In this document: piece after piece, positions 10,974 through 21,004 of the stretch
How positions within the stretch are numbered: the first letter of the stretch is position 1
Layout of the letters: the number at the start of each line of letters is the position of its first letter
Assembly: GCF_947494875.1 (NCBI RefSeq)
Contig: NZ_CANLWM010000005.1
Location: 353,130 to 417,129 of the forward strand
Source: an uncultured Williamsia sp.
Lineage (GTDB): Bacteria > Actinomycetota > Actinomycetes > Mycobacteriales > Mycobacteriaceae
Length of the DNA: 64,000 bases
Reading direction: 5' to 3'
Notes under the pieces: generated by a model
The model's database searches: none
What the model saw: only the letters and a program-made list of their open reading frames with translations
What the model was told of the DNA's origin: nothing
Position numbers and translations under genes: made by a program

Positions 10974-12007
10974 CCCCGGACCCCGCCATGGTCGACCCCG
11001 TCGCGCCGGCCCCGGTCGCGGAGGACCCCGTCCCTGCTGGCACCCGCCGCTACGCCGTCACCCATCGCACGACCTACTCCTACGACGACCTCGTCAGCTC
11101 CTCCTTCGGGCGCTGCCACCTGCTGCCACGAGATTTGCCCGGCCAACGGGTGTTGGAGGCCGCCGTCACCGTCGACCCCGAGCCGGCGGACCGGTCGACC
11201 GGCACCGACGTCTTCGGCAACGCCGACACGTACTTCCACGTACGCACACCCCACCGACGGCTCGAGGTGACCGGCACCTCGCTCGTCGACGTCGACCCGA
11301 TCGCACCCGACCTCGTGGAGCGGGGCCCCGCCCTCGACCCGTGGGAGTCCCACCGGCCCGGCCGGGACCGGCACCCGAGGTCGGTGGTGTACGTCCTCGA
11401 CCTCGACCCGCCGGAGATCACCGACGTCGTGCGCGACTACGCGGCCGGTGTCCTCACCCCGGGGCGTCCGCTGATCGACGTCGTCGTCGACCTCACCACC
11501 CGGATCCACGCCGACTTCACCTACCGCTCCGGCTCGACCGCGGTCAGCACCCGGGTCGCGACGGTGATGGACCGCCGGGAGGGGGTGTGCCAGGACTTCG
11601 CGCGCGTCGCCGTCGCCTGCCTGCGCAGTCACGGCCTGGCCGCCCGCTACGTGTCCGGCTATCTGGCGACCGAACCGCCCCCCGGACGCGACCGCGTCGT
11701 CGGTGCCGACGCGAGCCACGCGTGGGCCGCCGTGGGCACGTCCGACGGCCGCTGGATCGCGTTCGACCCGACCAACGACACGCTCGTGGGTGAGAGGCAC
11801 GTCACAGTCGCCGTCGGACGGGACTATGATGACGTACCGCCCCTGCGGGGCGTGATCTACACCGACGCGACATCGAGCTCCATCGAGGTCTCCGTCGACG
11901 TCGCCCCGCAGCCGCCGACGCCCGAGAACCGGGCGGACACCCGCGCGCAAGCAGCGACGCCCGGGTCACCGCACACCACTACTGCGAACGGGCACGACAC
12001 CGTGTGA
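10970..12007 (+). CDS. Transglutaminase-like cysteine peptidase/ligase family protein
   Basis: 345 residues from a GTG overlapping the upstream stop (an internal ATG at 10988 is an alternative). Residues 25-110 form the bacterial transglutaminase N-terminal domain (RYAVTHRTTYSYDD), and the core shows the triad Cys207 (REGVCQDFARVA), His250 (DASHAWAAV) and Asp266 (WIAFDPTND). The last about 50 residues are polar and Pro/Thr-rich, probably disordered. There is no signal peptide. Homologues are regularly beside ATP-grasp/alpha-E genes and are predicted to cleave or transfer peptide amides made by them. This is the second transglutaminase of the cluster, smaller and without DUF2126. Confidence 0.9.
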   Translation: MTPDPAMVDPVAPAPVAEDPVPAGTRRYAVTHRTTYSYDDLVSSSFGRCHLLPRDLPGQRVLEAAVTVDPEPADRSTGTDVFGNADTYFHVRTPHRRLEVTGTSLVDVDPIAPDLVERGPALDPWESHRPGRDRHPRSVVYVLDLDPPEITDVVRDYAAGVLTPGRPLIDVVVDLTTRIHADFTYRSGSTAVSTRVATVMDRREGVCQDFARVAVACLRSHGLAARYVSGYLATEPPPGRDRVVGADASHAWAAVGTSDGRWIAFDPTNDTLVGERHVTVAVGRDYDDVPPLRGVIYTDATSSSIEVSVDVAPQPPTPENRADTRAQAATPGSPHTTTANGHDTV

Positions 12008-12034
12008 ACGGATGGGCGTGTCCGGCGCGTTGGG

Positions 12035-12040
12035 TAGGTT
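12035..12040 (+). promoter_or_regulatory. TAGGTT -10, likely leaderless start of phosphotransferase
   Basis: TAGGTT ends 8 nt before the ATG at 12049 and only 2 nt before the ATG at 12043. A transcript starting the usual 7-8 nt after the hexamer would begin at or next to ATG 12049. No Shine-Dalgarno sequence precedes either ATG. Confidence 0.4.
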
Positions 12041-12042
12041 GA

Positions 12043-13182
12043 ATGGCGATGACCGTGACCACCGAACCCCGCCTGGCCGGGGCCGTGCGGACCGCCGAAC
12101 GGGTGCTGAGTTCCCGCGCCGGCGTCCAGGTCGATCTCACCGATCCCGTGGACCTCGGGGGCAGCGGTCGTACCGATGTCGTCCGCGTCCGCGTCGCATC
12201 GAACCCGGTGACGATGGACCGCACGCTGGTCATCAAGGTCTGGCCCACCGACGAACCCGGCGACGCGTTCGCCCGGGAGCTGGCCTCGTACAAGTACGCC
12301 ACCGCGCTACCGGTGCCCTCTCGCCCCGGCCCCCACCTCATCGCGTTCGACCACCGTGCCCGGGTCATCGTCCTCAGCGACCTCGGTCACGGTCGGTCGA
12401 TGGTCGAGATGCTCTCCGCGACCGATCTCGACGCCGCCGAACGCGTCGTGAGTGCTTGGGGGCAGGCCCTGGGTCGGATGCACGCCGCCACCGTCGGCGG
12501 TGAGCAGGACTTCGCCGCCCTGCTCCGACACGGTCCCGACCGCAGCACCGCCGAGTCGCTCGCCGTCCATCTCGACGCCGGGGTCGCACTCGCCCCCGAG
12601 GTGCTCGCCGACGACCTCGGCGTCGGCGCGGCGCCCGAGTTCGTCGACGTGCTGCGGCGCGGCGCGGAGCTGGTCCGCGAGGGCGACCACCGCGCGTTCA
12701 GCCCCTCTGACGTCGGACCGCCGAACATCCTCATCAACGACGCCGGCGTGCAGTTCATGGACTACGAGTGGGGCGGTTTCCGCGACGCCACCCTCGACAT
12801 CGCCTACGCCTGCCTCACCTGCTCCTCTGCGCTGGCACCCGCCCTCGACGCCCACCGCGACGACCTCGTGACGGGCATGATCGACGCGTGGCGCTCGGAG
12901 GTGCAGTCGATCTGGCCGTCGCTCGGACACGACGGGGAGCTGAATCGCAAGATGCTCGTCGCCCGCACCCTCTGGGTGTGGATGTCGACGCTGTGGATGC
13001 TGCCGGTCGACCTCGACGACGACAGCCACGCCCGCGGGCTGGCGTTGCGCACCGGCGACCCGACCGTGGTCGTGGGCCGGTGGCGCGATCTCGCCGAGGC
13101 GGCACGCCGCACCGGCGTCCCCGAGGTGGCCGACTGCTCGGCGGCGATCGCCGAGGCGCTGGACGCCGCCTGGCTGCGGTGA
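12043..13182 (+). CDS. Aminoglycoside-phosphotransferase-like kinase-fold protein
   Basis: 379 residues with the protein-kinase/APH fold pattern. There is a beta-strand lysine segment TLVIKVWP (Lys near 67), a catalytic loop [11 protein letters not shown] (Asp223, Asn228) and a metal-binding aspartate in MDYEWGGF (Asp240). The usual HGD of APH enzymes reads PSD here, so the histidine is lost while the catalytic Asp and Asn remain. It could phosphorylate a small molecule, but nothing in the sequence names it, and drug resistance should not be assumed. The gene stands 35 nt after the transglutaminase cluster with its own probable promoter. The ATG at 12049 (two residues shorter) fits a leaderless mRNA better. 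Confidence 0.75.
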   Translation: MAMTVTTEPRLAGAVRTAERVLSSRAGVQVDLTDPVDLGGSGRTDVVRVRVASNPVTMDRTLVIKVWPTDEPGDAFARELASYKYATALPVPSRPGPHLIAFDHRARVIVLSDLGHGRSMVEMLSATDLDAAERVVSAWGQALGRMHAATVGGEQDFAALLRHGPDRSTAESLAVHLDAGVALAPEVLADDLGVGAAPEFVDVLRRGAELVREGDHRAFSPSDVGPPNILINDAGVQFMDYEWGGFRDATLDIAYACLTCSSALAPALDAHRDDLVTGMIDAWRSEVQSIWPSLGHDGELNRKMLVARTLWVWMSTLWMLPVDLDDDSHARGLALRTGDPTVVVGRWRDLAEAARRTGVPEVADCSAAIAEALDAAWLR

Positions 13183-13198
13183 CCCCACCGGACGGGCC

Positions 13199-14611
13199 GT
13201 GACCGACACCGGCGAGAGGGGGCTGTTCGACCCCCCGGCCCCCGAGGTCGACGCCGGCACCGGACCGCTGCCCGTCGACGCCGGCGGGCCCCTGGCGGTG
13301 CGGATGCGCCCGCGATCGCTCGACGAGGTCGTCGGGCAGGACCACCTCCTGGGCACCGGGTCGCCGCTGCGCCGACTCGTCGAGGGCTCCGGGGCGGCGT
13401 CGGTGTTGCTGTACGGCCCGCCCGGTACCGGCAAGACGACGATGGCCTCGCTGATCTCGACGGCAACCGGCCGCCGCTTCGTCGCCCTCTCGGCGCTGTC
13501 GGCGGGAGTGAAGGAGGTCCGGTCCGTCATCGAGACCGCCCGGCGGGCGCTCGTCGCGGGCGAGCAGACGGTGCTGTTCATCGATGAGGTCCACCGCTTC
13601 TCCAAGACCCAGCAGGATGCCCTCCTCGACGCGGTCGAGAACCGGATCGTCCTGCTGGTCGCGGCCACCACCGAGAACCCGTCGTTCTCCGTCGTCGCGC
13701 CGCTGTTGTCGCGGTCGCTGGTGCTGCAGCTCAACCCCCTCGGCGACGAGGCGATACGAACCGTCCTCCGGCGGGCCGTCGACGACCCGCGCGGGCTCGG
13801 CGGCCGCGTCCGCGTCGCCGACGACGCGCTCGAGCACATCGTCGCGCTCGCCGGCGGCGACGCACGCCGGGGACTGACCGCCCTCGAGGTGGCAGCCGGT
13901 GCCGTGCAGGAGGGCCCCCGTCCCGACGCTTCCGCCGACGGCCCGCCGACCGTCGACCTCGCCGACGTCGAGGCCGCGATGGACCGCGCCGCGGTCCGCT
14001 ACGACCGCGACGGCGACCAGCACTACGACGTCATCAGCGCGTTCATCAAGTCGATCCGCGGGTCCGACGTCGACGCGGCCGTGCACTACCTCGCCCGGAT
14101 GATCAGCGCGGGGGAGGACCCCCGCTTCATCGCGCGGCGCCTGATGATCCACGCCAGCGAGGACATCGGCATGGCCGACCCGACCGCCATCCAGGTCGCC
14201 GTCGCCGCGGCTCAGGTCGTCGCGCTGGTCGGGATGCCGGAGGCCCGCCTGGCGCTCACGCAGGCGACCATCCACCTCGCCACCGCACCGAAGTCGGGCG
14301 CGGTCGTCTCGGCGATCGGCACGGCGATGTCCGACGTGGCGGCGGGCAAGGCGGGCGCGGTGCCGCCGCATCTGCGCGACGGCCACTACGCGGGCGCGAC
14401 CGCCCTGGGCAACGCCCAGGGCTATCGCTACCCCCACGACGATCCCGATGGGGTGCTACCCCAGCAGTACCCGCCGGACGAACTCGTCGGTACCGACTAC
14501 TACATCCCGACCGACCACGGTGCCGAACGCACGCTGGGACCCCGCGTCGAGCGACTGCGGGCGATCGTGCGCGACACCCGGGGCGGGACACGACGGGCCG
14601 GGAAGGACTGA
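13199..14611 (+). CDS. rarA: Replication-associated recombination protein A (RarA/MgsA)
   Basis: A 470-residue AAA+ ATPase of the clamp-loader-like RarA/MgsA/WRNIP1 family, acting at stalled replication forks. Walker A GPPGTGKT is at 73-80, Walker B FIDEVHRF at about 127-134, and sensor 1 in [11 protein letters not shown]. The C-terminal tetramerisation domain contains [16 protein letters not shown] and the conserved [11 protein letters not shown] near the end. About 35 residues precede the conserved [16 protein letters not shown]. The GTG start lies 16 nt after the phosphotransferase stop. The position directly ahead of alaS matches the order rarA...alaS in mycobacteria. Confidence 0.95.
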   Translation: MTDTGERGLFDPPAPEVDAGTGPLPVDAGGPLAVRMRPRSLDEVVGQDHLLGTGSPLRRLVEGSGAASVLLYGPPGTGKTTMASLISTATGRRFVALSALSAGVKEVRSVIETARRALVAGEQTVLFIDEVHRFSKTQQDALLDAVENRIVLLVAATTENPSFSVVAPLLSRSLVLQLNPLGDEAIRTVLRRAVDDPRGLGGRVRVADDALEHIVALAGGDARRGLTALEVAAGAVQEGPRPDASADGPPTVDLADVEAAMDRAAVRYDRDGDQHYDVISAFIKSIRGSDVDAAVHYLARMISAGEDPRFIARRLMIHASEDIGMADPTAIQVAVAAAQVVALVGMPEARLALTQATIHLATAPKSGAVVSAIGTAMSDVAAGKAGAVPPHLRDGHYAGATALGNAQGYRYPHDDPDGVLPQQYPPDELVGTDYYIPTDHGAERTLGPRVERLRAIVRDTRGGTRRAGKD

Positions 14612-14619
14612 CCCCCCGG

Positions 14620-14625
14620 TAGGGT
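14620..14625 (+). promoter_or_regulatory. TAGGGT -10 candidate for alaS; leader with hairpin
   Basis: TAGGGT lies just after the rarA stop and would start a leader of about 90 nt before alaS. The leader contains a perfect hairpin, TGCCGTC-CCCAC-GACGGCA (14675-14693). No T-box features are present. Confidence 0.4.
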
Positions 14626-14721
14626 GGACACGCTCTGCCGGACCCGAGTCGGTGGCCCGGTGCCCCACGCGTGATGCCGTCCCCACGACGGCACCCGCAC
14701 CCCGACCGCAGGAGACGACAG

Positions 14722-17391
14722 GTGCAGACCCACGAGATCAGGAAGCGATTCCTCGATCACTTCGTCGCGGCCGGTCACACCGAGATCCCCAGCGCATCCC
14801 TCGTCCTCGGCGACCCGAACCTGCTGTTCGTGAACGCCGGCATGGTGCCCTTCAAGCCGTACTTCCTGGGTGACCGCACCCCTCCGTCACCGCGCGCCAC
14901 GTCGATCCAGAAGTGCGTCCGCACCCTCGACATCGAGGAGGTGGGCATCACCACCCGCCACAACACCTTCTTCCAGATGGCGGGCAACTTCTCGTTCGGT
15001 GACTACTTCAAGCGCGAGGCCATCGCCTTCGCGTGGTCGCTGCTGACGAACCCCGTCGACGACGGCGGTTACGGCATCGACCCCACACGGCTCTGGCCGA
15101 CGGTCTACCTCGACGACGACGAGGCCGAGGCGATCTGGCGCGACGAGATGGGCGTGCCCGCCGAGCGGATCCAGCGCCGGGGGATGAAGGACAACTACTG
15201 GTCGATGGGCGTGCCGGGTCCGTGCGGGCCGTGCTCGGAGATCTTCTTCGACCGCGGACCCGACTACGGCGTCGAGGGCGGCCCCGAGGCCGACGAGGAC
15301 CGCTACATCGAGATCTGGAACCTCGTCTTCATGCAGAACGAGCGGGGTGAGGGCACCACCAAGGACGACTACCCGATCCTCGGCCCGCTGCCCCGTCCCA
15401 ACATCGACACCGGCATGGGTGTCGAGCGGGTCGCGACGATCCTGCAGGGCGTCGACAACGTCTACGAGACCGACCTGCTCAAGCCCGTCATCGACGTCGC
15501 CGCCCGGCTCACCGGCCGCGCCTACGGCGACGGCGGCGACGACGGCCACGCCGCCGACGTGCGCTTCCGCGTCATCGCCGACCACGCACGCACCGCGGTG
15601 ATGCTCATCTCCGACGGCGTCCGGCCCGCCAACGACGGACGCGGGTACGTCCTGCGTCGACTGCTGCGCCGCATCGTGCGGTCCGCGCGGCTGCTCGGTG
15701 CCGAGCAGCCCACGATGGGCGAGTTCGTCGACACCGTCCTCGCGACCATGACGCCGTCGTATCCCGTGCTGGCCGAGCAGGCCGCGGACATCCGCGCCGC
15801 CGCGGTCGCCGAGGAGCAGGCATTCCTGGGCACATTGGCAGAGGGGTCGAAGAAGTTCGAGGACGCGGCGACCACCACCCGTGGTGCCGGACGCACGGTC
15901 ATCGCGGGCAGCGACGCGTTCACCCTCCACGACACCTACGGTTTCCCGATCGACCTGACACTCGAGATGGCGGCCGAGGCCGGCCTGTCGGTGGACGAGC
16001 AGGGCTTCGCCGACCTCATGGCCGAGCAGCGCCGGCGCGCGAAGGCCGACGCGATGGAGCGCAAGACCGGCCACGCCGACATGTCGGTGTACCGCGAGTT
16101 CCTCGACCGCGGCCCGACGGAGTTCACCGGCTTCGACGAACTGGTCAGCGACGCAACGGTTCTCGGGATCGTGGGTGAGGGTGCGACGCAGCCCGTCGCG
16201 ACCGTCGGTGCGCAGGTCGACATCGTCCTCGACCGCACCCCGCTCTACGCCGAGTCCGGTGGTCAGACCGCCGACATCGGCACCATCTCGACGTCGGCCG
16301 GTGCCCGGGCGCGCGTGACCGACGTGCAGAAGGTCGCGAAGTCCGTCTACCGCCACGTCGCGACGGTCGAGGCGGGGGAGTTCGCCGTCGGCGACGTCGT
16401 GCTGGCCTCGGTCGACCCGCAGTACCGCCGCGGCGCCACTCAAGGCCACTCCGGCACCCACCTCGTCGGTGCGGCACTCCGCCAGGTGCTCGGTTCCGGT
16501 GCGACGCAGGCCGGTTCGCTGAACCGCCCCGGGTATCTCCGGTTCGACTTCCGTTCCTCGGGACCGATGACCGAGGCCCAGCGCGGCGAGATCGAGGACA
16601 TCACCAACTCCGCGGTCGAGGCCGACCACGAGGTGCACACCTTCGAGACCGGGCTCGACGAGGCCAAGGCGATGGGCGCCATGGCGCTGTTCGGGGAGAA
16701 CTACGGCGACCGGGTGCGCGTCGTCGAGATCGGTGGACCGTTCTCGATGGAGCTGTGCGGTGGCACCCACGTCGGGTCCTCGGCGCAGGTCGGACCCGTG
16801 ACCCTGCTGGGGGAGTCCTCGGTGGCGTCGGGCGTGCGTCGCGTCGAGGCCTATGTCGGGCTCGACTCGTACCGGCACCTCGCCCGGGAGCGTGCCCTGC
16901 TCTCCGCGGTGTCCGCCACGCTCAAGGTGCCCGGCGAGGAGGTCCCCGACCGCGTGGCCACGCTTGTCGAACGACTGCGCGACGCGGAGAAGAGCCTCGA
17001 GAAGCTGAAGGCGGAGGCGGCGCGCGCGTCGGCGGCGTCCGTCCTCGACGACGCGCAGCGCGTCGGCGACACCCTGGTCGTCGCGGCGCGGCTGAACGAC
17101 GGGCTCTCCGGTGGCGACCTGCGCTCGCTGGCCACCGACCTGAAGGGCCGGCTGGGTTCGCAGGCCGGGATCGTGGCGTTGTTCTCCGTCACCGACGGCA
17201 AGGTCCCGTTCGTCGTCGCGCTCACCGGCGCGGCCCGCGACGCGGGGCTGTCCGCGGGCGCCATCGTCGGTGACGTCGCCCCGGTGATCGGGGGGCGCGG
17301 TGGCGGCAAACCCGACCTCGCGCAGGGCTCGGGGACGGACCCCGACGGCATCGACGCGGCCCTGGCGCGCGTGCGGCAGGCGGCCGGATGA
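14722..17391 (+). CDS. alaS: Alanine--tRNA ligase
   Basis: A class II synthetase of 889 residues, standard length. The start GTG at 14722 ([14 protein letters not shown]) matches mycobacterial AlaS and has AGGAGA 8 nt upstream; in-frame sequence further up is not conserved. Order: aminoacylation domain (1-about 250), tRNA-recognition helices, editing domain with the zinc ligands His576/His580 (GHSGTH) and Cys679/His683 (CGGTH), then a coiled coil (about 735-775) and the C-Ala domain ending in a Gly-rich [15 protein letters not shown]. All editing ligands are present, so it should clear mischarged Ser/Gly. The stop overlaps ruvX (ATGA). Confidence 0.97.
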   Translation: MQTHEIRKRFLDHFVAAGHTEIPSASLVLGDPNLLFVNAGMVPFKPYFLGDRTPPSPRATSIQKCVRTLDIEEVGITTRHNTFFQMAGNFSFGDYFKREAIAFAWSLLTNPVDDGGYGIDPTRLWPTVYLDDDEAEAIWRDEMGVPAERIQRRGMKDNYWSMGVPGPCGPCSEIFFDRGPDYGVEGGPEADEDRYIEIWNLVFMQNERGEGTTKDDYPILGPLPRPNIDTGMGVERVATILQGVDNVYETDLLKPVIDVAARLTGRAYGDGGDDGHAADVRFRVIADHARTAVMLISDGVRPANDGRGYVLRRLLRRIVRSARLLGAEQPTMGEFVDTVLATMTPSYPVLAEQAADIRAAAVAEEQAFLGTLAEGSKKFEDAATTTRGAGRTVIAGSDAFTLHDTYGFPIDLTLEMAAEAGLSVDEQGFADLMAEQRRRAKADAMERKTGHADMSVYREFLDRGPTEFTGFDELVSDATVLGIVGEGATQPVATVGAQVDIVLDRTPLYAESGGQTADIGTISTSAGARARVTDVQKVAKSVYRHVATVEAGEFAVGDVVLASVDPQYRRGATQGHSGTHLVGAALRQVLGSGATQAGSLNRPGYLRFDFRSSGPMTEAQRGEIEDITNSAVEADHEVHTFETGLDEAKAMGAMALFGENYGDRVRVVEIGGPFSMELCGGTHVGSSAQVGPVTLLGESSVASGVRRVEAYVGLDSYRHLARERALLSAVSATLKVPGEEVPDRVATLVERLRDAEKSLEKLKAEAARASAASVLDDAQRVGDTLVVAARLNDGLSGGDLRSLATDLKGRLGSQAGIVALFSVTDGKVPFVVALTGAARDAGLSAGAIVGDVAPVIGGRGGGKPDLAQGSGTDPDGIDAALARVRQAAG

Positions 17392-17882
17392 CCGTCGCCG
17401 ACCCAGAGCCGTCGTCAGCACCTCGCCGCGGACGTCGACTCGCCGTCGACGTGGGGAGTGTGCGCATCGGCGTCGCTGCATGTGATCCTGACGGGATGCT
17501 GGCGACACCGGTCGAGACCGTGCCCCGTGTCGGCGACGGACGCGACCTGGCCCGGATCGCCGATCTCGTCGCCGAATACGACGCCGTCGAGGTGATCGTC
17601 GGTCTGCCGACCACCCTGCGCGGTGACCACGGTCCGGCGGCGCAGACCGCCACCGCCTTCGCCGAGGCGCTGGGGCGTCGTGTCGGCGACGTCCCGGTCA
17701 CGCTGCACGACGAGCGCATGACGACCGCGCTCGCGAGTCGCTCCCTGCGGGCCGGTGGACGCTCGTCGAAGCAGCAGCGCGCGATCATCGACCAGGCCGC
17801 CGCGGTCGAGATCCTCCAGTCGTGGCTCGACCGCCACCTGCGGCGCCCCGCCGTCGACGACCGCGGGGTGTCCGACCGGTGA
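17388..17882 (+). CDS. ruvX: Putative pre-16S rRNA nuclease / Holliday junction resolvase-like RuvX
   Basis: 164 residues with an RNase H-like fold of the YqgF family. The first strand carries the acidic residue ([16 protein letters not shown]), a second motif is [19 protein letters not shown], and the third is the conserved [15 protein letters not shown] with a C-terminal [16 protein letters not shown]. YqgF in E. coli matures the 5' end of 16S rRNA; in mycobacteria RuvX has been described as a Holliday-junction resolvase. The N-terminal 15 residues before RRLAVD are an unconserved extension. It overlaps alaS by 4 nt and mltG by 4 nt, fixing the conserved alaS-ruvX-mltG-aroE order. Confidence 0.93.
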   Translation: MTVADPEPSSAPRRGRRLAVDVGSVRIGVAACDPDGMLATPVETVPRVGDGRDLARIADLVAEYDAVEVIVGLPTTLRGDHGPAAQTATAFAEALGRRVGDVPVTLHDERMTTALASRSLRAGGRSSKQQRAIIDQAAAVEILQSWLDRHLRRPAVDDRGVSDR

Positions 17883-19603
17883 GCGACGAGAACCGGCATC
17901 GGCGCCGGACGGACGACGACACACCCAGCGAACGGTTCCGCATCCCGACGGACCCCGACCATCACCCCCGACCGCACCGGCGTGCGCGGTCGGCGGACCA
18001 GACCGTGGATCCACGGCTGCGGAGGACCCCGGGTCCGGGCCCGACCCGAAGCGGGACTCCGATCGACCCCTCCGCGGCGGGATGGACCGAACCCCGACGA
18101 GCCCGCCCCGAGTCGATCCCGCCCCGGGCACCGGCCGGTCCGCCCGGCCGCGACCCCGGATGGGAGAGGCCACTGCGACGGTCGGTGTCCGACCCGTACG
18201 GACGCACGCGCGACCAGGGTCGCGATGTCCGCCCGCCCGCTGCCCCCCGTGATCCCGGTGCGGGCTGGTCCGCGGACGACGACCGCCCGCGGTCGTACGC
18301 CCCGCGCGACGAGCCACTGCCCGACTCCCCGGTCGGCGTGGCAGCGGGACCCGACGGCGGATTCCGCGACGCGGACGCCGCGACCGTGCCCACCCCGGTC
18401 GTCGACCGTGAGCGCCCGCGACGGGGCGGCGGCCGCCCGCGGCGACGCACGACCACCGCCACGGTGCGACGGCGCCGCCGGGTCGCTCTCGTGGGTGTCC
18501 TCGTCGTCATGGCCGTGCTGGTCTGCGGAGTCACCTACGCCGGACTGCGCCTCACCGGCTTCTTCGTCGACGACAAGGACTTCGGCGGCAGCGCCGGCAC
18601 CGGCGACGTGCTGGTGCAGATCCCCGACGACGCCCCGCTCAGCCAGTTCGGCCAGATCCTCACCGACCGCGGCGTGGTGGCGAGCGTGCGGGCGTTCACC
18701 GACGCCGCGGACGGCAAACCGATCTCGGCCGGGTTCTACAAACTGCGCACCCGTATCTCCGCGGCGTCGGCGGTGTCGATGCTCGACGGCGACGACAACC
18801 GCGTCGGGCGCGTGGTGATCCCCGCCGGGCGCCAGCTCGACACGAAGCAGACCGCGAACGGCACGTCCACCACCGGCATCTTCGCGATGGTCGCGCAGGC
18901 CACCACCGTCACCATCGACGGCACCCGACGAGGGGTCACCGCCGAGCAACTCGCGCAGGCCGCCGCCACGGCCACACCCCAGCAGCTCGGGGTGCCGTCG
19001 TGGGCGACGTCGCGGGTGCAGGCGCTCACCGGCGACCACCGTCGGATCGAGGGACTCATCGCGCCCATCGCGTGGGAGGCGATCGACCCGTCGCTGTCAC
19101 CGGTCGACATGCTGCGCTACCTGATCTCCACCAGCGCAGGCTATTTCGACCGCTGGGGGCTGACACGCCAGGGCAGCAGTGGACTCGATCCGTACGACGC
19201 CCTCGTCGCGGCGTCCGTGGTCGAGAAGGAGGTGGCCGACCCGAACGACTACGGCAAGGTCGCCCGCGTCATCGTCAACCGCCTGGCACGGAACCAGAAG
19301 CTCGAGATGGACTCGACCGCCAACTACACCGCGGCGGTGGTGAACATCGACGTGTCCGGTGACGCCTACACCGCCGACACAAAGTGGAACACCTACCAGG
19401 TGACCGGTCTGCCGGCGACGCCCATCGGCTCGGTCGGCGAGAACGTGATCGCACCCACCGTCGACCCGCCCGCGGGGAACTGGCTCTACTTCGTCGCCGT
19501 CGACGCCCAGGGGACCACGGTGTTCACCGACGACTACCAGCAGCATCTGCGGAACCGGCAACGCGCCTGCGACAACAAGGTGCTGTCGGTCGGGTGTCGG
19601 TGA
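17879..19603 (+). CDS. mltG: Endolytic transglycosylase MltG with long cytoplasmic N-terminus
   Basis: Cleaves nascent peptidoglycan glycan strands at the membrane and terminates their growth. 574 residues: 1-200 is a charged Arg/Asp/Pro-rich, probably disordered cytoplasmic segment; one membrane helix follows at about 202-223; the rest is the extracytoplasmic YceG domain. The catalytic glutamate is Glu449 in [16 protein letters not shown], followed by [20 protein letters not shown]. The family is usually 340-420 residues, so the N-terminus is unusually long. The GTG start overlaps ruvX (GTGA); no nearer-to-membrane start has better support, and the extension keeps host-like codon use. Confidence 0.93.
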   Translation: MSDENRHRRRTDDDTPSERFRIPTDPDHHPRPHRRARSADQTVDPRLRRTPGPGPTRSGTPIDPSAAGWTEPRRARPESIPPRAPAGPPGRDPGWERPLRRSVSDPYGRTRDQGRDVRPPAAPRDPGAGWSADDDRPRSYAPRDEPLPDSPVGVAAGPDGGFRDADAATVPTPVVDRERPRRGGGRPRRRTTTATVRRRRRVALVGVLVVMAVLVCGVTYAGLRLTGFFVDDKDFGGSAGTGDVLVQIPDDAPLSQFGQILTDRGVVASVRAFTDAADGKPISAGFYKLRTRISAASAVSMLDGDDNRVGRVVIPAGRQLDTKQTANGTSTTGIFAMVAQATTVTIDGTRRGVTAEQLAQAAATATPQQLGVPSWATSRVQALTGDHRRIEGLIAPIAWEAIDPSLSPVDMLRYLISTSAGYFDRWGLTRQGSSGLDPYDALVAASVVEKEVADPNDYGKVARVIVNRLARNQKLEMDSTANYTAAVVNIDVSGDAYTADTKWNTYQVTGLPATPIGSVGENVIAPTVDPPAGNWLYFVAVDAQGTTVFTDDYQQHLRNRQRACDNKVLSVGCR

Positions 19604-20442
19604 CGGATCACGACGGCCCGCGGCACGCCGCGGTCCTCGGGCACCCCGTCGACCACTCACGGTCCCCTGATCTGCACCTCGCCGCGTACCGCGCACTCGG
19701 GCTCGACGCCTGGACCTACGCGCGGATCGACTGCACGGCGCAGGCACTCCCGGGACTCGTCGCGGGATTCGACGAGTCGTGGATCGGGCTGTCGGTCACG
19801 ATGCCGGCCAAGGTCGCGGCGCTGGAGTTCGCCGACACCGTCACCGACCGGGCACGACGCGTCGGATCCGCCAACACCCTCGTCCGGACGAGCGGGGGCG
19901 CCTGGCACGCCGACTGCACCGACATCGACGGCGTGACCGGCGCGCTGGCGACGCTGGGCGCGGCGGACCTCAGGGGCTCGACGGCGGTCCTCCTCGGCGC
20001 CGGCGGAACCGCCCGCCCCGCACTGGCGGCGCTGCACGCCGCCGGGACGCGGGAGGTCGCGGTGGTCGTCCGTGACCCCGCCCGAGCCGCAGACCTCGCA
20101 CGCCTCGGCGACGACCTCGGCGTCGCGCTGACCGTGCTCCCGTTCTCCGACACCCCCGACCTGCGCCGGTGGGCCGCGACGGCCGCCGTCGTCGTGAGCA
20201 CCGTGCCCGCCCCGGCCGCCGAGGTGATCGCAGACGCGATCGCCGGTGCCCCTCGACTCGTCGACGCGATCTACGACCCCTGGCCCACGCCGCTGGCCGC
20301 CGCGGTCACCGAGGGTGGGGGTGTGGTCGCCGGGGGGCTCGTGATGCTGCTGCACCAGGCGTACACGCAGGTCGAGGCGTTCACGGGCCGACCCGCGCCC
20401 CGCGCGGCCATGGCCGCCGCGGTCGGCGCGCACGCCGACTGA
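19600..20442 (+). CDS. aroE: Shikimate dehydrogenase
   Basis: Reduces 3-dehydroshikimate to shikimate with NADPH. 280 residues. N-terminal substrate domain: HPVDHSRSPDLHLAAYRALG (shikimate-binding Ser-x-Ser replaced by SRSP) and SVTMPAK with the catalytic lysine. ADCTDIDG gives the catalytic Asp. The nucleotide domain has the Gly-rich loop LLGAGGTARPALAAL. The GTG at 19600 overlaps the mltG stop (GTGA); a GTG two codons earlier is possible. It is part of the aroE-(A24)-aroC-aroK-aroB run. A 107-nt gap with a strong inverted repeat follows. Confidence 0.93.
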   Translation: MTDHDGPRHAAVLGHPVDHSRSPDLHLAAYRALGLDAWTYARIDCTAQALPGLVAGFDESWIGLSVTMPAKVAALEFADTVTDRARRVGSANTLVRTSGGAWHADCTDIDGVTGALATLGAADLRGSTAVLLGAGGTARPALAALHAAGTREVAVVVRDPARAADLARLGDDLGVALTVLPFSDTPDLRRWAATAAVVVSTVPAPAAEVIADAIAGAPRLVDAIYDPWPTPLAAAVTEGGGVVAGGLVMLLHQAYTQVEAFTGRPAPRAAMAAAVGAHAD

Positions 20443-20525
20443 CCCGTCGGTCGCCCCGGCTCGTGCACCGATCCCGGCGCGTCCACACCTCGGCGCCGTC
20501 GCGGCCGTCGCTGGGATCGACGGTC

Positions 20526-20557
20526 GTCTGCACCGGTGACGATCGACCGGTGCAGAC
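20526..20557. repeat. 12-bp perfect inverted repeat over the A24 peptidase start
   Basis: GTCTGCACCGGT (20526-20537) and ACCGGTGCAGAC (20546-20557) are exact reverse complements with an 8-nt spacer. The right arm contains the GTG start codon (20550-20552) of the A24 peptidase gene. As RNA it would hide the start codon; as DNA it looks like a dimeric regulator operator; it could also terminate aroE transcripts. Confidence 0.7.
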
Positions 20558-20948
20558 ACCTCTGGCCCTGGCGGCCCCCGTCGTGGCGTGGCTCCTCGTC
20601 CTCACCGGCACCGACCTGCGGGACCGGCGTCTGCCGAACGCCCTCACGATCCCCGGTGTCGTCGCAGCCCTGGGTGCGGCGCTGATCCATCCGACGATCG
20701 GTGTCGCCGTCGCCGTGGCCGCGAGCCCGTACCTCGTCGCGGTCCTCGCCGGGGCATGCGGTGCCGGCGACCTCAAGCTCGCCGTCGTCGCCGGGGCACT
20801 CGCGGGGGACGCCGTGCGCGCGGGTGCGGTCGTCGCGCTCGCGGCGCTGCTGACCGTCGTCGCGGTGGTCGTCCGGTGCCGGGCCGGGCCGACGGCGGTC
20901 GCCCACGGCCCGGCGATGGCGGCGGCATTGCTCGTCCTCGTCGTCTGA
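20550..20948 (+). CDS. A24 family (prepilin-type) membrane aspartic peptidase, short form
   Basis: 132 residues, mostly hydrophobic with about four membrane helices. The two catalytic aspartates are present: Asp22 in [11 protein letters not shown] and Asp74 in GAGDLKL (the GxGD motif). This is the short peptidase-only form without the N-methyltransferase domain of PilD. Such proteins process prepilin-like signal peptides, for example Flp/Tad pilins, but no pilin gene is in the window. The position between aroE and aroC is conserved in mycobacteria (Rv2551c). The start is uncertain: the GTG at 20550 has no Shine-Dalgarno sequence and sits inside an inverted repeat. Confidence 0.85.
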   Translation: MQTPLALAAPVVAWLLVLTGTDLRDRRLPNALTIPGVVAALGAALIHPTIGVAVAVAASPYLVAVLAGACGAGDLKLAVVAGALAGDAVRAGAVVALAALLTVVAVVVRCRAGPTAVAHGPAMAAALLVLVV

Positions 20949-21004
20949 GGAGGGGAGGGGTCGGCGATGCGTGGACGACGGGAGGGACGTGGGAGAATGG
21001 CCCC

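Noticed and set aside
12043..13182. Aminoglycoside resistance gene
   Set aside because: Only the general kinase fold is supported, the HGD motif is altered, and the gene sits in core chromosome without mobile features.
14626..14721. T-box in the alaS leader
   Set aside because: There is a 7-bp hairpin but no T-box bulge sequence or specifier loop.
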